NCBI GenBank assembly: GCA_011523705.1
Contig: WTGC01000139.1
Span: 1 to 54,573 of the forward strand
Direction of reading: 5' to 3'
Length of the DNA stretch: 54,573 nt
Source of the DNA: Chloroflexota bacterium
GTDB lineage: Bacteria > Chloroflexota > Anaerolineae > Aggregatilineales > Phototrophicaceae
Position numbers and translations under genes: made by a program
The notes under the pieces: generated by a model
Database searches by the model: none
What the model was told of the DNA's origin: nothing
Seen by the model: only the letters and a program-made list of their open reading frames with translations
In this document: piece after piece, positions 1-9,167 of the stretch
How positions within the stretch are numbered: the first letter of the stretch is position 1
How the letters are laid out: the number at the start of each line of letters is the position of its first letter

Positions 1-44
1 GGGTTGGCCGCCCGCATGGTAAACAGGCCTTCAATGCCAAGCGC

Positions 45-2309
45 CTAGTTGCGCCGGTCGCCTCCGCGACGGTCGCCGCCTCGCCCGCCATCACGCCGAT
101 AGCCGCCATCGCGCCGCCCACCGCGACGGTCGCCTCCGCCACGGCGCGGTCCGCCACGGCTGCCGGCGGCGTCACGCCGTTTCGCTTCTTCGACATCCCA
201 GCCTTCGAGCACGGCTTGCCTGCTTAGTCGCACGCGGCCTGTGCCATCGATATTAATGACCATGACCATAATCTCGTCGCCGACGCTGACCTCTTCTTCG
301 ACGCTCTTGACGTGGTAATCTGCCAGCTGAGACACATGCACCATGCCTTCGGTGCCGGGCAGGAACTCGACAAAAGCGCCGTAATTCTCGACTCGCTTGA
401 CCGTGCCGGTATAGATGGTTCCCACTTCCGGTTCCTCGACCATCGCTCTGATCTTCTCGAGCGCCCGATCTACTTCGGCGCCGGATTCGCCGGCGACATA
501 AACCAAGCCGTCTTCCTGAATATCGACCTTGACCTGGTGTTCGTCTTGCAGGGCACGCACGTTCTTGCCGCCGGGACCGATGACGGCGCCGATCTTGTCG
601 ACCGCGATCTTGAGCGATTCCATCCGCGGCGCGAAGTCGCTCATGCCGTCGCGCGGCGCGGCGATGGTGGATGTCATCACATCGAGGATTTGCAGGCGGG
701 CGTCTTTCGCCTGGGCGAGCGCCTGGCGCATGACATCGCGCGTCACGCCGGATATCTTGATATCCATTTGCAGGGCGGTGATGCCAGCGACCGTGCCCGC
801 CACCTTGAAATCCATGTCGCCGAGATGGTCTTCCATCCCCTGGATATCGGTCAATACGGCGACTTGGTCACCTTCTTTGATCAAACCCATTGCGATGCCG
901 CCGACGGGATTCTTAATCGGGACACCGGCATCCATCAGCGCGAGCGTGCTGCCGCAGACGCTGGCCATCGAGGTGCTGCCATTGGAGCTCATCACTTCGC
1001 TGACGAGGCGCAGCACATAGGGGAACTCCTCTTCGGAAGGGATCATGGACAGGAGCGCTTTTTCCGCCAGGGCGCCGTGACCGACTTCGCGCCGGCGCGG
1101 CCCGCGCATGGGATAAGTCTCGCCAGTGCTGTATGGCGGGAAGTTGTAGTGATGCATGTAGCGTTTGTCGTCTTCGGGGCTCAAGCCGTCGAGGAATTGC
1201 GAATCACGCGGGGTGCCGAGCGTCGCGATCGTCAGCACCTGCGTTTCGCCGCGGATGAACATGCCGGAGCCATGCACGCGCGGCACCAGATCGACATCGG
1301 CCGCCAGCTCGCGAATGCTGCTGTAATCGCGGCCATCGGGACGGACGCCGTCATTGACGATGCGCCGGCGCACCACGTCTTTCATCACCTGGTCGTAAGC
1401 GCGATCGACATGTTTCATATCGACCTTGGCTTCTTCGTCATCAGCCGCTTCATTCCGGCTTTCGTATTCTTCGACCAGCGCGGCTTGAATCGCCTGAAGA
1501 GGTTCGCGGCGCGCAGCCCGATCCGCATGCGTGATCATCACCTCGCGGATTGGATCCTCGACCTTGGCGCGGACTTCGGCGAGCAGCGACTCATCGAGGT
1601 CGTCGGTTGAAGGTTCCTGCTTCTCTTTGCCGATTTCGGAACGAATCTGATGCTGCAGGGCGATAATGTCCTGCACCGAATCGTGCGCCATGAAAAGCGC
1701 CTCGAGCATGGTCTCTTCATCAACCTGGTCGGCATTGCATTCGACCATGTTGATCGCGTCGGCCGTGCCAGATACGCGCAGATCCAGCGCGCTCGCCGCC
1801 ATTTCGCTATAGGTCGGGTTGACAGTCAATTCGCCATCGACCAGTCCGATGCGAGCGCCGGCGACAGGACCGTTCCAGGGGATGTCCGAGATCGTGAGCG
1901 CGGTGCTGGCGGCGATGATGCCGAGCATGTCGACGTGGTGCTCCTTGTCGTGCGACAGCGACATCAAAATCACCTGCACCTCGTTACGCATATTCTTGGG
2001 GAAGAGCGGGCGCAGCGTCCGATCAATGACGCGCGAGATCAGGATGGCGCCTTCGGAGGGCCGCCCTTCGCGGCGGAAGAACCCGCCCGGCACCCGACCG
2101 GCGGCGTACATTTTTTCTTCGTAGTCGACGCTCAGCGGGAAGAAATCCAAATGCGCGCGCGGCGAGCCCATCGTGGTGGAACAGAACAGCATGGTATCGC
2201 CCATGCGCACGGTTACCGCGCCGCCGGCTTGCTGGGCAAAACGGCCCGTCTCGATGATGATCTCTTTGCCACCGACCAAGCCCCGATATTCACGTATATC
2301 CAATGTCAT
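45..2309 (-). CDS. pnp: Polyribonucleotide nucleotidyltransferase (PNPase) with Arg/Gly-rich tail
   Basis: Phosphorolytic 3'-5' exoribonuclease acting in cytoplasmic mRNA turnover. Two RNase PH-like domains (about residues 5-230 and 310-550) flank the helical linker, followed by a KH domain with the GPGG loop (about 570-625) and an S1 domain (about 635-705, [15 protein letters not shown]). The last 40 or so residues are an RGG/RRGG-rich, probably disordered tail that classical PNPases such as that of E. coli lack. I chose the ATG at 2309 (MTLDIREY) because GGAGAAGG sits just upstream of it and overlaps the in-frame ATG at 2321, giving 754 residues. It lies downstream of rpsO, the classical rpsO-pnp order. 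On the minus strand an ATG at 17 may begin the next gene, but only five codons are visible. Confidence 0.96.
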   Translation of the reverse strand: MTLDIREYRGLVGGKEIIIETGRFAQQAGGAVTVRMGDTMLFCSTTMGSPRAHLDFFPLSVDYEEKMYAAGRVPGGFFRREGRPSEGAILISRVIDRTLRPLFPKNMRNEVQVILMSLSHDKEHHVDMLGIIAASTALTISDIPWNGPVAGARIGLVDGELTVNPTYSEMAASALDLRVSGTADAINMVECNADQVDEETMLEALFMAHDSVQDIIALQHQIRSEIGKEKQEPSTDDLDESLLAEVRAKVEDPIREVMITHADRAARREPLQAIQAALVEEYESRNEAADDEEAKVDMKHVDRAYDQVMKDVVRRRIVNDGVRPDGRDYSSIRELAADVDLVPRVHGSGMFIRGETQVLTIATLGTPRDSQFLDGLSPEDDKRYMHHYNFPPYSTGETYPMRGPRRREVGHGALAEKALLSMIPSEEEFPYVLRLVSEVMSSNGSTSMASVCGSTLALMDAGVPIKNPVGGIAMGLIKEGDQVAVLTDIQGMEDHLGDMDFKVAGTVAGITALQMDIKISGVTRDVMRQALAQAKDARLQILDVMTSTIAAPRDGMSDFAPRMESLKIAVDKIGAVIGPGGKNVRALQDEHQVKVDIQEDGLVYVAGESGAEVDRALEKIRAMVEEPEVGTIYTGTVKRVENYGAFVEFLPGTEGMVHVSQLADYHVKSVEEEVSVGDEIMVMVINIDGTGRVRLSRQAVLEGWDVEEAKRRDAAGSRGGPRRGGGDRRGGRRDGGYRRDGGRGGDRRGGDRRN

Positions 2310-2517
2310 TGCCTTCTCCATCTTGTCGACACGCGTCTCAGTGCCAGCCGCGATATGGCGCTCCGCGAATCAGGCGCTGACGCCAATTGGCAGCCGCCAC
2401 AATCGACGCGCTTTTTTTCGTTCGAGATTTGCCACTCGGCGAATTCAAAGGCGCCAAGCATGCCGTTTTCTAACATGGGCTGGGGCGCCCGACCCCTGCG
2501 CGGATTGGTTATCGCCA

Positions 2518-2787
2518 CTAGCGGCGCAAGCCAAGGCGCTGCAGCAGGTCATAATAGACTTCCGGCTTTTTTCGCGCGATGTATTTCAGATGGCGGCGGC
2601 GTTGACCGACCAGTTTCAGCAGCCCGCGGCGCGAGTGCTCGTCGTGGCTGTGCGTTTTCAAGTGTTCGGTCAGCTGCGTAATTCTGGCGGTGAGCAGCGC
2701 GATCTGCACTTCTGGCGAACCGGTGTCGCCATCTTCGCGGGCGTAGTCCTTGATGATTTGAGTCTTCGTTGCTTTATCCAATGGCAT
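2518..2787 (-). CDS. rpsO: 30S ribosomal protein S15
   Basis: Small-subunit protein that binds 16S rRNA early in assembly. The 89-residue product has the family length and hallmarks: [24 protein letters not shown] and the C-terminal [11 protein letters not shown]. An upstream in-frame ATG at 2811 would add eight residues. The ATG at 2787 ([10 protein letters not shown]) matches the usual S15 N-terminus and is preceded by AAGGGA, so it is preferred. It is the first gene of the rpsO-pnp pair, with about 200 bases between them. I found no clear gene or hairpin in that gap, although such spacers often carry RNase processing sites. Confidence 0.97.
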   Translation of the reverse strand: MPLDKATKTQIIKDYAREDGDTGSPEVQIALLTARITQLTEHLKTHSHDEHSRRGLLKLVGQRRRHLKYIARKKPEVYYDLLQRLGLRR

Positions 2788-2855
2788 GGTATCCGTCCCT
2801 TCATTTGCCACCGGACAGGCAGGATCGGTTGCCTGTCGGTCAAAACAATACGCTG

Positions 2856-2884
2856 ATTCTATCAGTTCGATTAATGGCGGGCAA
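2856..2884 (-). promoter_or_regulatory. Candidate sigma70-type promoter for rpsO-pnp
   Basis: Read on the minus strand there is a TTGCCC -35 element, a 17-base spacer and a TAGAAT -10 element, about 70 bases upstream of the rpsO start and just beyond the stop of the preceding NYN gene. Element matches and spacing are good; transcription itself is inferred. Confidence 0.5.
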
Positions 2885-2891
2885 TCCCAAG

Positions 2892-5045
2892 CTAACCCTT
2901 GGCTTCGGCGATTTCGCCGACATCGTCGTTGGCGACCAACTTGACGGTGTGATGCGTGCGGAAGAGGCTGAATTGATCGGCGCGCCCGGGCAAGGCGTTC
3001 AGCACATTCTCAATTTTCATGATGGAAATCCACAAGGGAATATCCCATTGCCCCTTGAGACGCTGCTCAATGTTCGCTAGGGAGATGGTCACATTCGCCC
3101 GGTACATTTCCAGCAGAACGCGGATGAATTCATCCCGTTCCGCCAATATGACGGCGACGAAGGGGTAGGTTTCGTCCAGCTCAATGCCCTTGGTGTTGAA
3201 TTCGCTGCGCGGGTTGGGATATTCGTTTACCGTCACCATATTGTTCATCAGCAGGTATTCAACCGCGTGCTGGAAAACGACGCCGCTGTCGAACTCGCGC
3301 AGACGGCGATGCAAGCTTCCCAGCGGGCACCAGGCAAAATTGCGGAAACTGGTGAATTGCTGGACGCTGACGACGATGCGCGTCACCATGCGCGCCACTT
3401 CGGCGTCGGTTTCGGACAGCGCATGCGGCGGCAAGCCCTGCCACTCTTGCGATGAGAATTCATCAGCGCCGGACTGCTCGACGACACTCTGCGCCAAGGG
3501 GTGTTCGCTGACGGCGGGCAAGCGAATGACCGGCACCAAATCGTCCGGATTGTGGCGATGCGGCACGAGGTCCCGCTGGAGCACCTGCTCGCGCACGAGG
3601 CAATCGATCCAGTGCGAGCGCCACTGATCGCTCTCATTCATGCCGGGCCGATCAAGGTCGCGTTCCATCGCCAAGCCCTTCAGCAGGAAGCCATAATTGA
3701 CGTATTCCCAGTTGCGCGAAAGCAAGGTATTGGCGACCCGCCGCACCATGCGATTGACGATGAGCAGCGTCTTGTCCACCACTGGATGCTGCAGGTTCAA
3801 TTCGATCACGCCCAGGGCGCTCTGCTGCCGCACGATACCCAGCGAGATCGCCTGTGAAACCAGGTCATCGCCGCGCTCCGCTGAAATGACGTCGCCGACC
3901 TTGATCAGCTGATCGATAAGATCCTTGACGGTGACAGTTTTTTCCGGCTGAGCGGCATTGAGGCGGAAGAACTGAATGATGACGCTCGACCATTGCGAGG
4001 GGACGAAGCTTTCCGTAGGAGCCTCGGGTTCAACCGTGCTCAACGACTGATGAGTTTGCAGATCGGTGAAGTCATCAATGTATTCGAGCTGCAGCGACGG
4101 GTGGCTTTGCAGCAGGCGCCCGGTGCTGCCGCGAACGCCCCAAACGACAACGGTCTTGTTCCGCTGCAAGAGCGGATTGATCACATCATTGAAATCGCGG
4201 TCGCCAGTCGCCAGAATGATGACGTCGCCAGCTTCCGGGTGTCCGGCATCGGTGAGCACATCGCGGGCGATGCGGATATCGGCGCTCTGCTTGCCCGGCA
4301 AGTGGAAGACCGGGTCGATATTCGCCATCATCAGTCGGGCCGGCGAATCGTCGGCCACTTCGCGCCCGGAAGAATCCACCAGTGGCGGCAAGGCGCCCCG
4401 ATGCCCCCAAGGCGCGTAAGCCGACATCTTGACGAGCTTGCCATGGGCTTGCGCCTGCGACACCAGGCGTTCAATGAGATGATCGAGATTGACGACGAAT
4501 CCCTGCTCATTCAGGCTGATGGAGATATTCTCGAAATCAATGTAGACCCAGACGTTCTTGCCTTTGATGCCGTGCAAGCCAACGAGCGGCTGGAAGATGA
4601 CATCGCGGGACACGCCAGCCGCGCGCAAGGCGCTCTCATCATCGCCCCAAACGCGGATTCGCGCGTTATCGGTCACGTTAACGCGGTCGATCAAGGGCAA
4701 GAGATCGGTGCCGGTGGTGGCGAGAATCAGCTCCTCAATGGGATTGGGATCGTGTTCAAACACCTCTTGCAGCAGGCAAGCAGGCAAGCATGATCGGTCG
4801 CGCGCGTCAATGACCTGGTAGCCGACGCTGCGGAAAATCGCCTCCGGCTCCAAGGGCGTGTTGTCGTCACGCAGCTGTGAGCGCCAATCGGCAACGGCAA
4901 CAGCCTTGAGGGAAGTTGTGTCATACAAGCCGGCGACAAATCCGGCGCCGCCGCGCAGCGCAACCGCCAACTCGTGCAGGTCTATGCCGTTTAGCTTCGT
5001 GAACGTCAGCAGGTCGTCTACGTCAGCGATCAAATAAGCGGCCAT
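2892..5045 (-). CDS. Large tandem NYN (PIN-like nuclease) domain protein
   Basis: A 717-residue protein built on two NYN/LabA-type PIN-like domains. The second (about 164-305) keeps the acidic residues expected for metal-dependent RNA cleavage: YIDFEN (170), SADIRIARD (255-261) and LATGDRDF (279-285). The first (about 2-135) aligns segment by segment ([30 protein letters not shown]) but has lost several acidic positions and is probably a structural or RNA-binding copy. About 370 residues follow with predicted winged-helix character, perhaps serving nucleic-acid binding. No signal peptide or membrane segment is visible. The ATG at 5045 has only a weak ribosome binding site. An RNA-processing role is inferred from the fold; the substrate is unknown. 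Confidence 0.8.
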   Translation of the reverse strand: MAAYLIADVDDLLTFTKLNGIDLHELAVALRGGAGFVAGLYDTTSLKAVAVADWRSQLRDDNTPLEPEAIFRSVGYQVIDARDRSCLPACLLQEVFEHDPNPIEELILATTGTDLLPLIDRVNVTDNARIRVWGDDESALRAAGVSRDVIFQPLVGLHGIKGKNVWVYIDFENISISLNEQGFVVNLDHLIERLVSQAQAHGKLVKMSAYAPWGHRGALPPLVDSSGREVADDSPARLMMANIDPVFHLPGKQSADIRIARDVLTDAGHPEAGDVIILATGDRDFNDVINPLLQRNKTVVVWGVRGSTGRLLQSHPSLQLEYIDDFTDLQTHQSLSTVEPEAPTESFVPSQWSSVIIQFFRLNAAQPEKTVTVKDLIDQLIKVGDVISAERGDDLVSQAISLGIVRQQSALGVIELNLQHPVVDKTLLIVNRMVRRVANTLLSRNWEYVNYGFLLKGLAMERDLDRPGMNESDQWRSHWIDCLVREQVLQRDLVPHRHNPDDLVPVIRLPAVSEHPLAQSVVEQSGADEFSSQEWQGLPPHALSETDAEVARMVTRIVVSVQQFTSFRNFAWCPLGSLHRRLREFDSGVVFQHAVEYLLMNNMVTVNEYPNPRSEFNTKGIELDETYPFVAVILAERDEFIRVLLEMYRANVTISLANIEQRLKGQWDIPLWISIMKIENVLNALPGRADQFSLFRTHHTVKLVANDDVGEIAEAKG

Positions 5046-5106
5046 GATTTAGTCCAAAAAATCTAGCGGGCAGCCAAGTCGAATCTTAGCTGGCGCTGAA
5101 CTTGAA

Positions 5107-5130
5107 ATATCCATGTGATGGCATGGGTAT
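5107..5130. promoter_or_regulatory. Inverted repeat upstream of the NYN gene
   Basis: ATATCCATG and CATGGGTAT form nearly perfect 9-base arms (8 of 9 pair) around a 6-base centre, about 65 bases upstream of the NYN start codon. The position suits an operator, but no regulator is known and chance is possible. Confidence 0.25.
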
Positions 5131-5414
5131 CCAAAAAACGATATATGCTACGGCGTAACGTCATAACATCGCTTATGAGACATTAAGTAAAGAAAACACT
5201 CGCGGCGAACTGCGCCTCTCTTTGACGCCAATCTCAAGCGTTCATCGGCGGCGATAGGGTCGGCCGCGCTCACTCTTATCAGCAGGCCCCATCCTTGCAC
5301 GAGCGAGGCCTTCGCCACAAGTGTGACTCAAGTGGGTTTGTTCTTGCCTTCTCACTAAATGACAGTTTTGAACGGGATATCACTTTCCGCAATTCATTCT
5401 ACGATAGAATTCTG

Positions 5415-5440
5415 ATTGTGTCAATTTTCACAATAATTGA
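5415..5440. promoter_or_regulatory. Overlapping AT-rich inverted repeats
   Basis: ATTGTG, 8 bases, CACAAT forms a perfect palindrome (5415-5434). It interlocks with TCAATT, 8 bases, AATTGA (5421-5440). It sits at the left edge of the possible transposase remnant. It could be an operator or a relic of a mobile-element end; nothing else identifies it. Confidence 0.25.
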
Positions 5441-5643
5441 GTTTCTTAGAAATGTGTAAACAATTGCGCCCAGAAATATTTCCAAGTCAGCCATGTGAAG
5501 AATTATTGGAAATCTATAGCAAGAGTGGGCGAGCCACCGTCTCGCCCGTACAAACTTTGCGCTGTATTCAGAATTTCATGCAATTGGCGATCATTTTCAT
5601 TACTTGCCTGGATTTACTGGGAATTCACTTGGCGCGGCTGTGA
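5437..5643 (+). pseudogene. Possible decayed transposase N-terminus (IS1182-like)
   Basis: A 68-codon open stretch in AT-rich DNA (TTG start at 5437, ATG at 5452). Its GRATVSPVQTLRCIQNFMQL segment recalls the GRPxVSPVxLLxxxxLQFME pattern in the N-terminal domain of IS1182-type DDE transposases. The reading frame ends soon after, and no catalytic domain follows in any frame. The resemblance is from memory of the family and is weak; the stretch could also be non-coding. It is reported because composition and position both differ from the neighbouring genes. Confidence 0.3.
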
Positions 5644-5696
5644 CGCGCATGGGCAAAAGCCGCTGCGCCGCCCAAGACCATATACAAGCCCGCGGC

Positions 5697-7139
5697 TCAA
5701 TATGCTTTGGCGAATAGTGCAACCTTCTCCGCAGTCCGACCGGAATAGACGCATTCGCCTTGCGCTTCGGGCTGCTCAAAGGGGAAGCAGCGGATCGTAG
5801 CGCCGGTCTCGTCCTTGATCGCCAGTTCATCGTCATCCGACCCAGCCCAAAAGGCGCGCGCCCAATCGCCTTCGGCGACGATCGCGCGGAGTTCATCATA
5901 CGACGCTGCGTCCTGAATATGCCCGTCGCGGAATTGCCGCGCGTCTTCCAGAAGATTTCGCTGAATATCGTCGAGCAGTTCGCGCGCGACCGCGACGACA
6001 TTATCCTGCGAGACGAACTGTTTGCCCTCGCGCCCCATCACATCGCGCCGCGCCAGCACCGCATTGTTGTTCTCGACGTCTCTGGGTCCAATTTCGATGC
6101 GCAGCGGGACGCCGCGCATTTCCCAATCATTGAATTTGAAGCCGGGCGACTGCCCTTCCCGCAAGTCCACATGAACGCGCAGGCAGGCCGCCTCAAATGA
6201 CTTGCGCAGCCGTTCGACGGTTTCCAGAACGGCGTTCCGCTGGGCATCGCGCCGGTAGATGGGGACGATCACGAGTTGATAGGGCGCGAGTTTGGGCGGC
6301 AGACGCAAGCCCTTGTCATCGCCATGGGTCATGACGACCGCGCCGACCATGCGCGTGCTCAAGCCCCAGGATGTCGTCCAGCAGTATTCTTGCGCGTTGG
6401 CTTCGGTTAGATAACGGATGTCGAAGGCTTTGGCGAAATTCTGACCCAGGTTGTGGCTCGTGCCCGATTGCAGCGCGCGCTTGTCGCGCATCATCGCTTC
6501 AATCGTATAAGTGCGCAGGGCGCCGGCGAAACGTTCCATGCGGCTTTTCTCGCCCTTGATGACGGGAATGGCGGCGTCTTCAATCGCGAAATCGGCGTAT
6601 ATATCGAGCATTTGCAGCGTTTCTTCTTCGGCTTCATCATGGGTGGCGTGCGCGGTATGGCCTTCCTGCCATAGGAATTCGGCCGTGCGAAGGAAGGGGC
6701 GTGTTCGCAATTCCCAGCGCACGACATTCGACCACTGATTGATCAGCAGCGGCAGATCGCGGTAAGACTGGATCCAGTCGCTGAAGGCTTCGCCGATGAC
6801 GGTCTCCGATGTGGGGCGGACGACCAGCGGCTCTTCCAGTTCTTTGCCGCCGGCATGGGTGACGACGGCGAGCTCCGGGCTGAAACCTTCGACGTGCTGC
6901 GCCTCGCGCTTGATGTAACTCTCCGGGATGAAGAGCGGGAAATAGGCGTTCTGATGACCGGTTGCTTTGAAGCGGCGGTCCAGGCCCGATTTGATGCCCT
7001 CCCAGATTTCGTATCCGTAAGGCTTGATGATCACGCAGCCCCGCACCGGCGATGGCGCAGCGAGGTCGGCGCGGTAGACGATTTCGTTGTACCAGCGCGA
7101 GAAATCTTCGCTTTGGGCGGTGACTGCCTGTTCGGACAT
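5697..7139 (-). CDS. proS: Prolyl-tRNA synthetase, eukaryote/archaeal-like type
   Basis: Class II aminoacyl-tRNA synthetase that charges tRNA-Pro in the cytoplasm. At 480 residues without the large editing insertion and ending in ...FAKAY, it belongs to the eukaryote-like ProS type. Motif 2 (RWELRTRPFLRTAEFLWQEG) and motif 3 (GAVVMTHGDDKGLRLPP) are intact, as is the proline-pocket region LVVRPTSETVIG. The anticodon-binding domain follows, then the C-terminal domain. That domain normally binds zinc through four cysteines; here the first pair reads WAGSDDDE and the second CVYS, so only one ligand Cys remains. Start: ATG with GAGGAAG about 8 bases upstream. Confidence 0.96.
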   Translation of the reverse strand: MSEQAVTAQSEDFSRWYNEIVYRADLAAPSPVRGCVIIKPYGYEIWEGIKSGLDRRFKATGHQNAYFPLFIPESYIKREAQHVEGFSPELAVVTHAGGKELEEPLVVRPTSETVIGEAFSDWIQSYRDLPLLINQWSNVVRWELRTRPFLRTAEFLWQEGHTAHATHDEAEEETLQMLDIYADFAIEDAAIPVIKGEKSRMERFAGALRTYTIEAMMRDKRALQSGTSHNLGQNFAKAFDIRYLTEANAQEYCWTTSWGLSTRMVGAVVMTHGDDKGLRLPPKLAPYQLVIVPIYRRDAQRNAVLETVERLRKSFEAACLRVHVDLREGQSPGFKFNDWEMRGVPLRIEIGPRDVENNNAVLARRDVMGREGKQFVSQDNVVAVARELLDDIQRNLLEDARQFRDGHIQDAASYDELRAIVAEGDWARAFWAGSDDDELAIKDETGATIRCFPFEQPEAQGECVYSGRTAEKVALFAKAY

Positions 7140-7262
7140 GGTTTCGCTTCCTCAATTGCCGATAGTTGTGTGCCGCTGCACCAAGTGGCGCCAGCCAACA
7201 TTCGACCCAGCCAGATTGCGCAGGATCAAATGCCGCGACCAGATTGCGGCGGAGCGCAAGAT

Positions 7263-7268
7263 ATTATA
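7263..7268 (-). promoter_or_regulatory. Candidate -10 element upstream of proS
   Basis: A perfect TATAAT on the minus strand about 125 bases before the proS start, within the 185-base gap after the MazG-like gene. No convincing -35 hexamer is present at 16-18 bases. The motif is a near-palindrome (ATTATAAT), so direction is uncertain. Confidence 0.3.
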
Positions 7269-7324
7269 ATGCGGGCGCGTCAGATTAAAAGACCTGCCTG
7301 CGCAGCAAATGCGGACCAACGGCC

Positions 7325-7681
7325 TTACGCACGCGGCTGGCTAGAGGCGCTGGTTTCAGTATCGCGTTCGCTTTGCGAATCAGGGGACCAATCGCGCGCG
7401 TAATTCTTGCCCAGCTTGGTCATGACCGCTTCGCCCAGATCAATATCGCTAAGACTGGACAGCTGCAACAGATAGAGCATCACATCGGCCAATTCGTCAG
7501 CCAATTCGTCGGGGCTTTCAGCTTCTTCGCTCCACTGGAAGAGTTCGAGGACTTCGCTCGCTTCCAGCACCAGCGAGATCGCCAGGTTGCGCTGGGTCTG
7601 CCGCTTGGGTGAATCGTCCGCGAGCCAGCCTTTGCTCTCGACGAAGTCATACATGGCGCTGGTCAGGGTTTCCAAATCCAC
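7325..7681 (-). CDS. MazG-like nucleotide pyrophosphohydrolase
   Basis: A 118-residue all-alpha NTP pyrophosphatase of the MazG/dCTPase (RS21-C6-like) group, which hydrolyses (d)NTPs to monophosphate and pyrophosphate. The metal-binding helices are visible: EASEVLELFQWSEE (about 41-54, ExxE motif) and DELADELADVMLYLLQL (about 58-74, ExxD motif). The C-terminal 20 residues are polar and probably unstructured. It is the last gene of the polysaccharide operon, 13 bases after the sugar transferase, but the role is probably nucleotide-pool cleaning rather than glycan synthesis. The exact nucleotide substrate cannot be read from the sequence. Confidence 0.85.
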   Translation of the reverse strand: MDLETLTSAMYDFVESKGWLADDSPKRQTQRNLAISLVLEASEVLELFQWSEEAESPDELADELADVMLYLLQLSSLSDIDLGEAVMTKLGKNYARDWSPDSQSERDTETSASSQPRA

Positions 7682-7694
7682 GGCGAGGCTCCGG

Positions 7695-9167
7695 TCAATA
7701 GGCGTGCGGGTTGGAGCGGGTGATCGATTGCCAGATGGTGCGAATGATGATGACGATATCGAGCCAGAGGGACCAGTTCTCGACGTAGAATCGATCGGCT
7801 TCGGTGCGCTGCGCGATTGATGTGTCGCCGCGGAAACCGTTGATTTGCGCCCAGCCGGTCATGCCCGATTTTTCGCGGTGCCGCACCATATAATCCGGGA
7901 TCTGACGGCGGAATTGCTGCACGTACATCGGGCGCTCGGGCCGTGGACCGACGAGGCTCATGTGGCCGACGAGCACATTAATCAATTGCGGGATTTCATC
8001 CCAGTTGCTGCGGCGCATATAACGACCCAGCCGGGTGACGCGTTCATCATTTTCCACCGTCCAGGTCTGTCCGCCGGATTCGGCGTTCTGGCGCATGGAG
8101 CGGAACTTGATCATGGGAAATGGACGGCCATCGAGACCCATGCGAACTTGCCAGTAAAAGACCGATCCACGGGACTCCAGGCGAATCAGAAGCGCCGTGA
8201 TCAACATAAAAGGCGAGAGCAGCACCAAGCCGACTGTGGCGCCGATCAAGTCCAGGGCGCGCTTCAGGCTCAGTTTCCAGCCGCGGAGGGCGATATCGCG
8301 CACGGTCAAAAGCGGCGTACCGCCCAAATCGTCGACATTGAGATCGCCAGCCATATACGAAAACATATCCGGGTAGACCTTGATATCGACTTTGCCGCGC
8401 TGGCAGAGGCTGATCAGCTCGACCAATTCGCCGCGCCGATAATCGGACAGCGCCACAATCACCTGTTCCACTTGCCTATCGTCAATCAGGCGGGGGATAT
8501 CGTTGTAGGCGCCGATGTAGGGATAGCCAAGCATTTCGCCCTCTTTCTCAGCCGCGGTGACGATGCCGACGATGGTGTAGCCGAGCTCGGGGCTGTTGCG
8601 AATATGTTCGGCGATTTTTCGCGCGATTTCGCCCTCGCCGACGATCAGCAGATTGTCGCGCACGACGCCGCGCCGGCGCAGAAGCGTCCAACTGCGGCGA
8701 TGCAATTCACGCCCGAAGACGGTCAGAAGCACACTGAAGAACCAGACATAGAATAGTAGGCTGCGCGGATAAACGGCTTCCATCGGCGTGTTTTGCAGCA
8801 AGAATTCTTGCGTGCCGCTCGCCAGAAGCGTACCGAGCGTAACCACGCCAATCACTTGTCGCAGCTGCTCGATACGACTGAATGCTCGCTTCAAATGATA
8901 GAGTTGAGAAAAGTAAAACATGACGACAATCGTGATGGTGTGCACGACGATAGTGGGCATATAGCGCGCCAGAGCCGGCTGCTCTTCCGGGCGGGGGAAG
9001 AAGGGCAGTAGCTCGCGCGCCTCGTAACCGATGATGAAAGCGACGATCAGCATCGCCGTGTCGGTCAGCAGCAAGGTCAGCGTGGAGAGCGCCTTCAGGT
9101 GGTCGTTGCTCAAGCGTATCGAGCGCGGCTCTACCCGGTATGTGACGGGTTGCGAATCTCCTGCCAT
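7695..9167 (-). CDS. Undecaprenyl-phosphate sugar phosphotransferase (WbaP/exopolysaccharide type)
   Basis: Integral membrane enzyme that transfers a sugar-1-phosphate from a UDP-sugar to the polyprenyl carrier, initiating surface polysaccharide. The N-terminal half has four to five membrane helices, then a Rossmann-like CoA-binding-type domain (LLIVGEGEIARKIAEHI). The catalytic bacterial sugar-transferase domain begins at KRALDLIGATVGL and contains PMIKFRSMR, WDEIPQLINVL, MSLVGPRPERP and the terminal MTGWAQINGFRGDT. The ATG at 9167 has a strong AAGGGAGGT eight bases upstream and is preferred over an in-frame start at 9275, giving 490 residues. It overlaps the end of the GT2 gene by 37 bases, suggesting coupled translation. 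The sugar is not predictable. Confidence 0.9.
   Translation of the reverse strand: MAGDSQPVTYRVEPRSIRLSNDHLKALSTLTLLLTDTAMLIVAFIIGYEARELLPFFPRPEEQPALARYMPTIVVHTITIVVMFYFSQLYHLKRAFSRIEQLRQVIGVVTLGTLLASGTQEFLLQNTPMEAVYPRSLLFYVWFFSVLLTVFGRELHRRSWTLLRRRGVVRDNLLIVGEGEIARKIAEHIRNSPELGYTIVGIVTAAEKEGEMLGYPYIGAYNDIPRLIDDRQVEQVIVALSDYRRGELVELISLCQRGKVDIKVYPDMFSYMAGDLNVDDLGGTPLLTVRDIALRGWKLSLKRALDLIGATVGLVLLSPFMLITALLIRLESRGSVFYWQVRMGLDGRPFPMIKFRSMRQNAESGGQTWTVENDERVTRLGRYMRRSNWDEIPQLINVLVGHMSLVGPRPERPMYVQQFRRQIPDYMVRHREKSGMTGWAQINGFRGDTSIAQRTEADRFYVENWSLWLDIVIIIRTIWQSITRSNPHAY

Larger units (their letters stand above)
5046..5696. other. 650-base relatively AT-rich intergenic region
   Basis: No intact gene is recognised here. 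Its 5340-5600 part is clearly more AT-rich than the surroundings. It holds two inverted repeats (5107-5130 and 5415-5440) and a short open stretch resembling a transposase N-terminus (5437-5643). It separates the start of the NYN gene from the end of proS, both on the minus strand, so NYN transcription probably begins here. Confidence 0.6.

Noticed and set aside
2306..2518. A 70-codon minus-strand frame filling the rpsO-pnp gap
   Set aside because: No ribosome binding site or similarity; it overlaps the pnp start and the gap is a known place for RNA processing sites.
7140..7324. A possible T-box or other riboswitch before proS
   Set aside because: I looked for a T-box consensus and a terminator/antiterminator pair and saw neither in the 185 bases.
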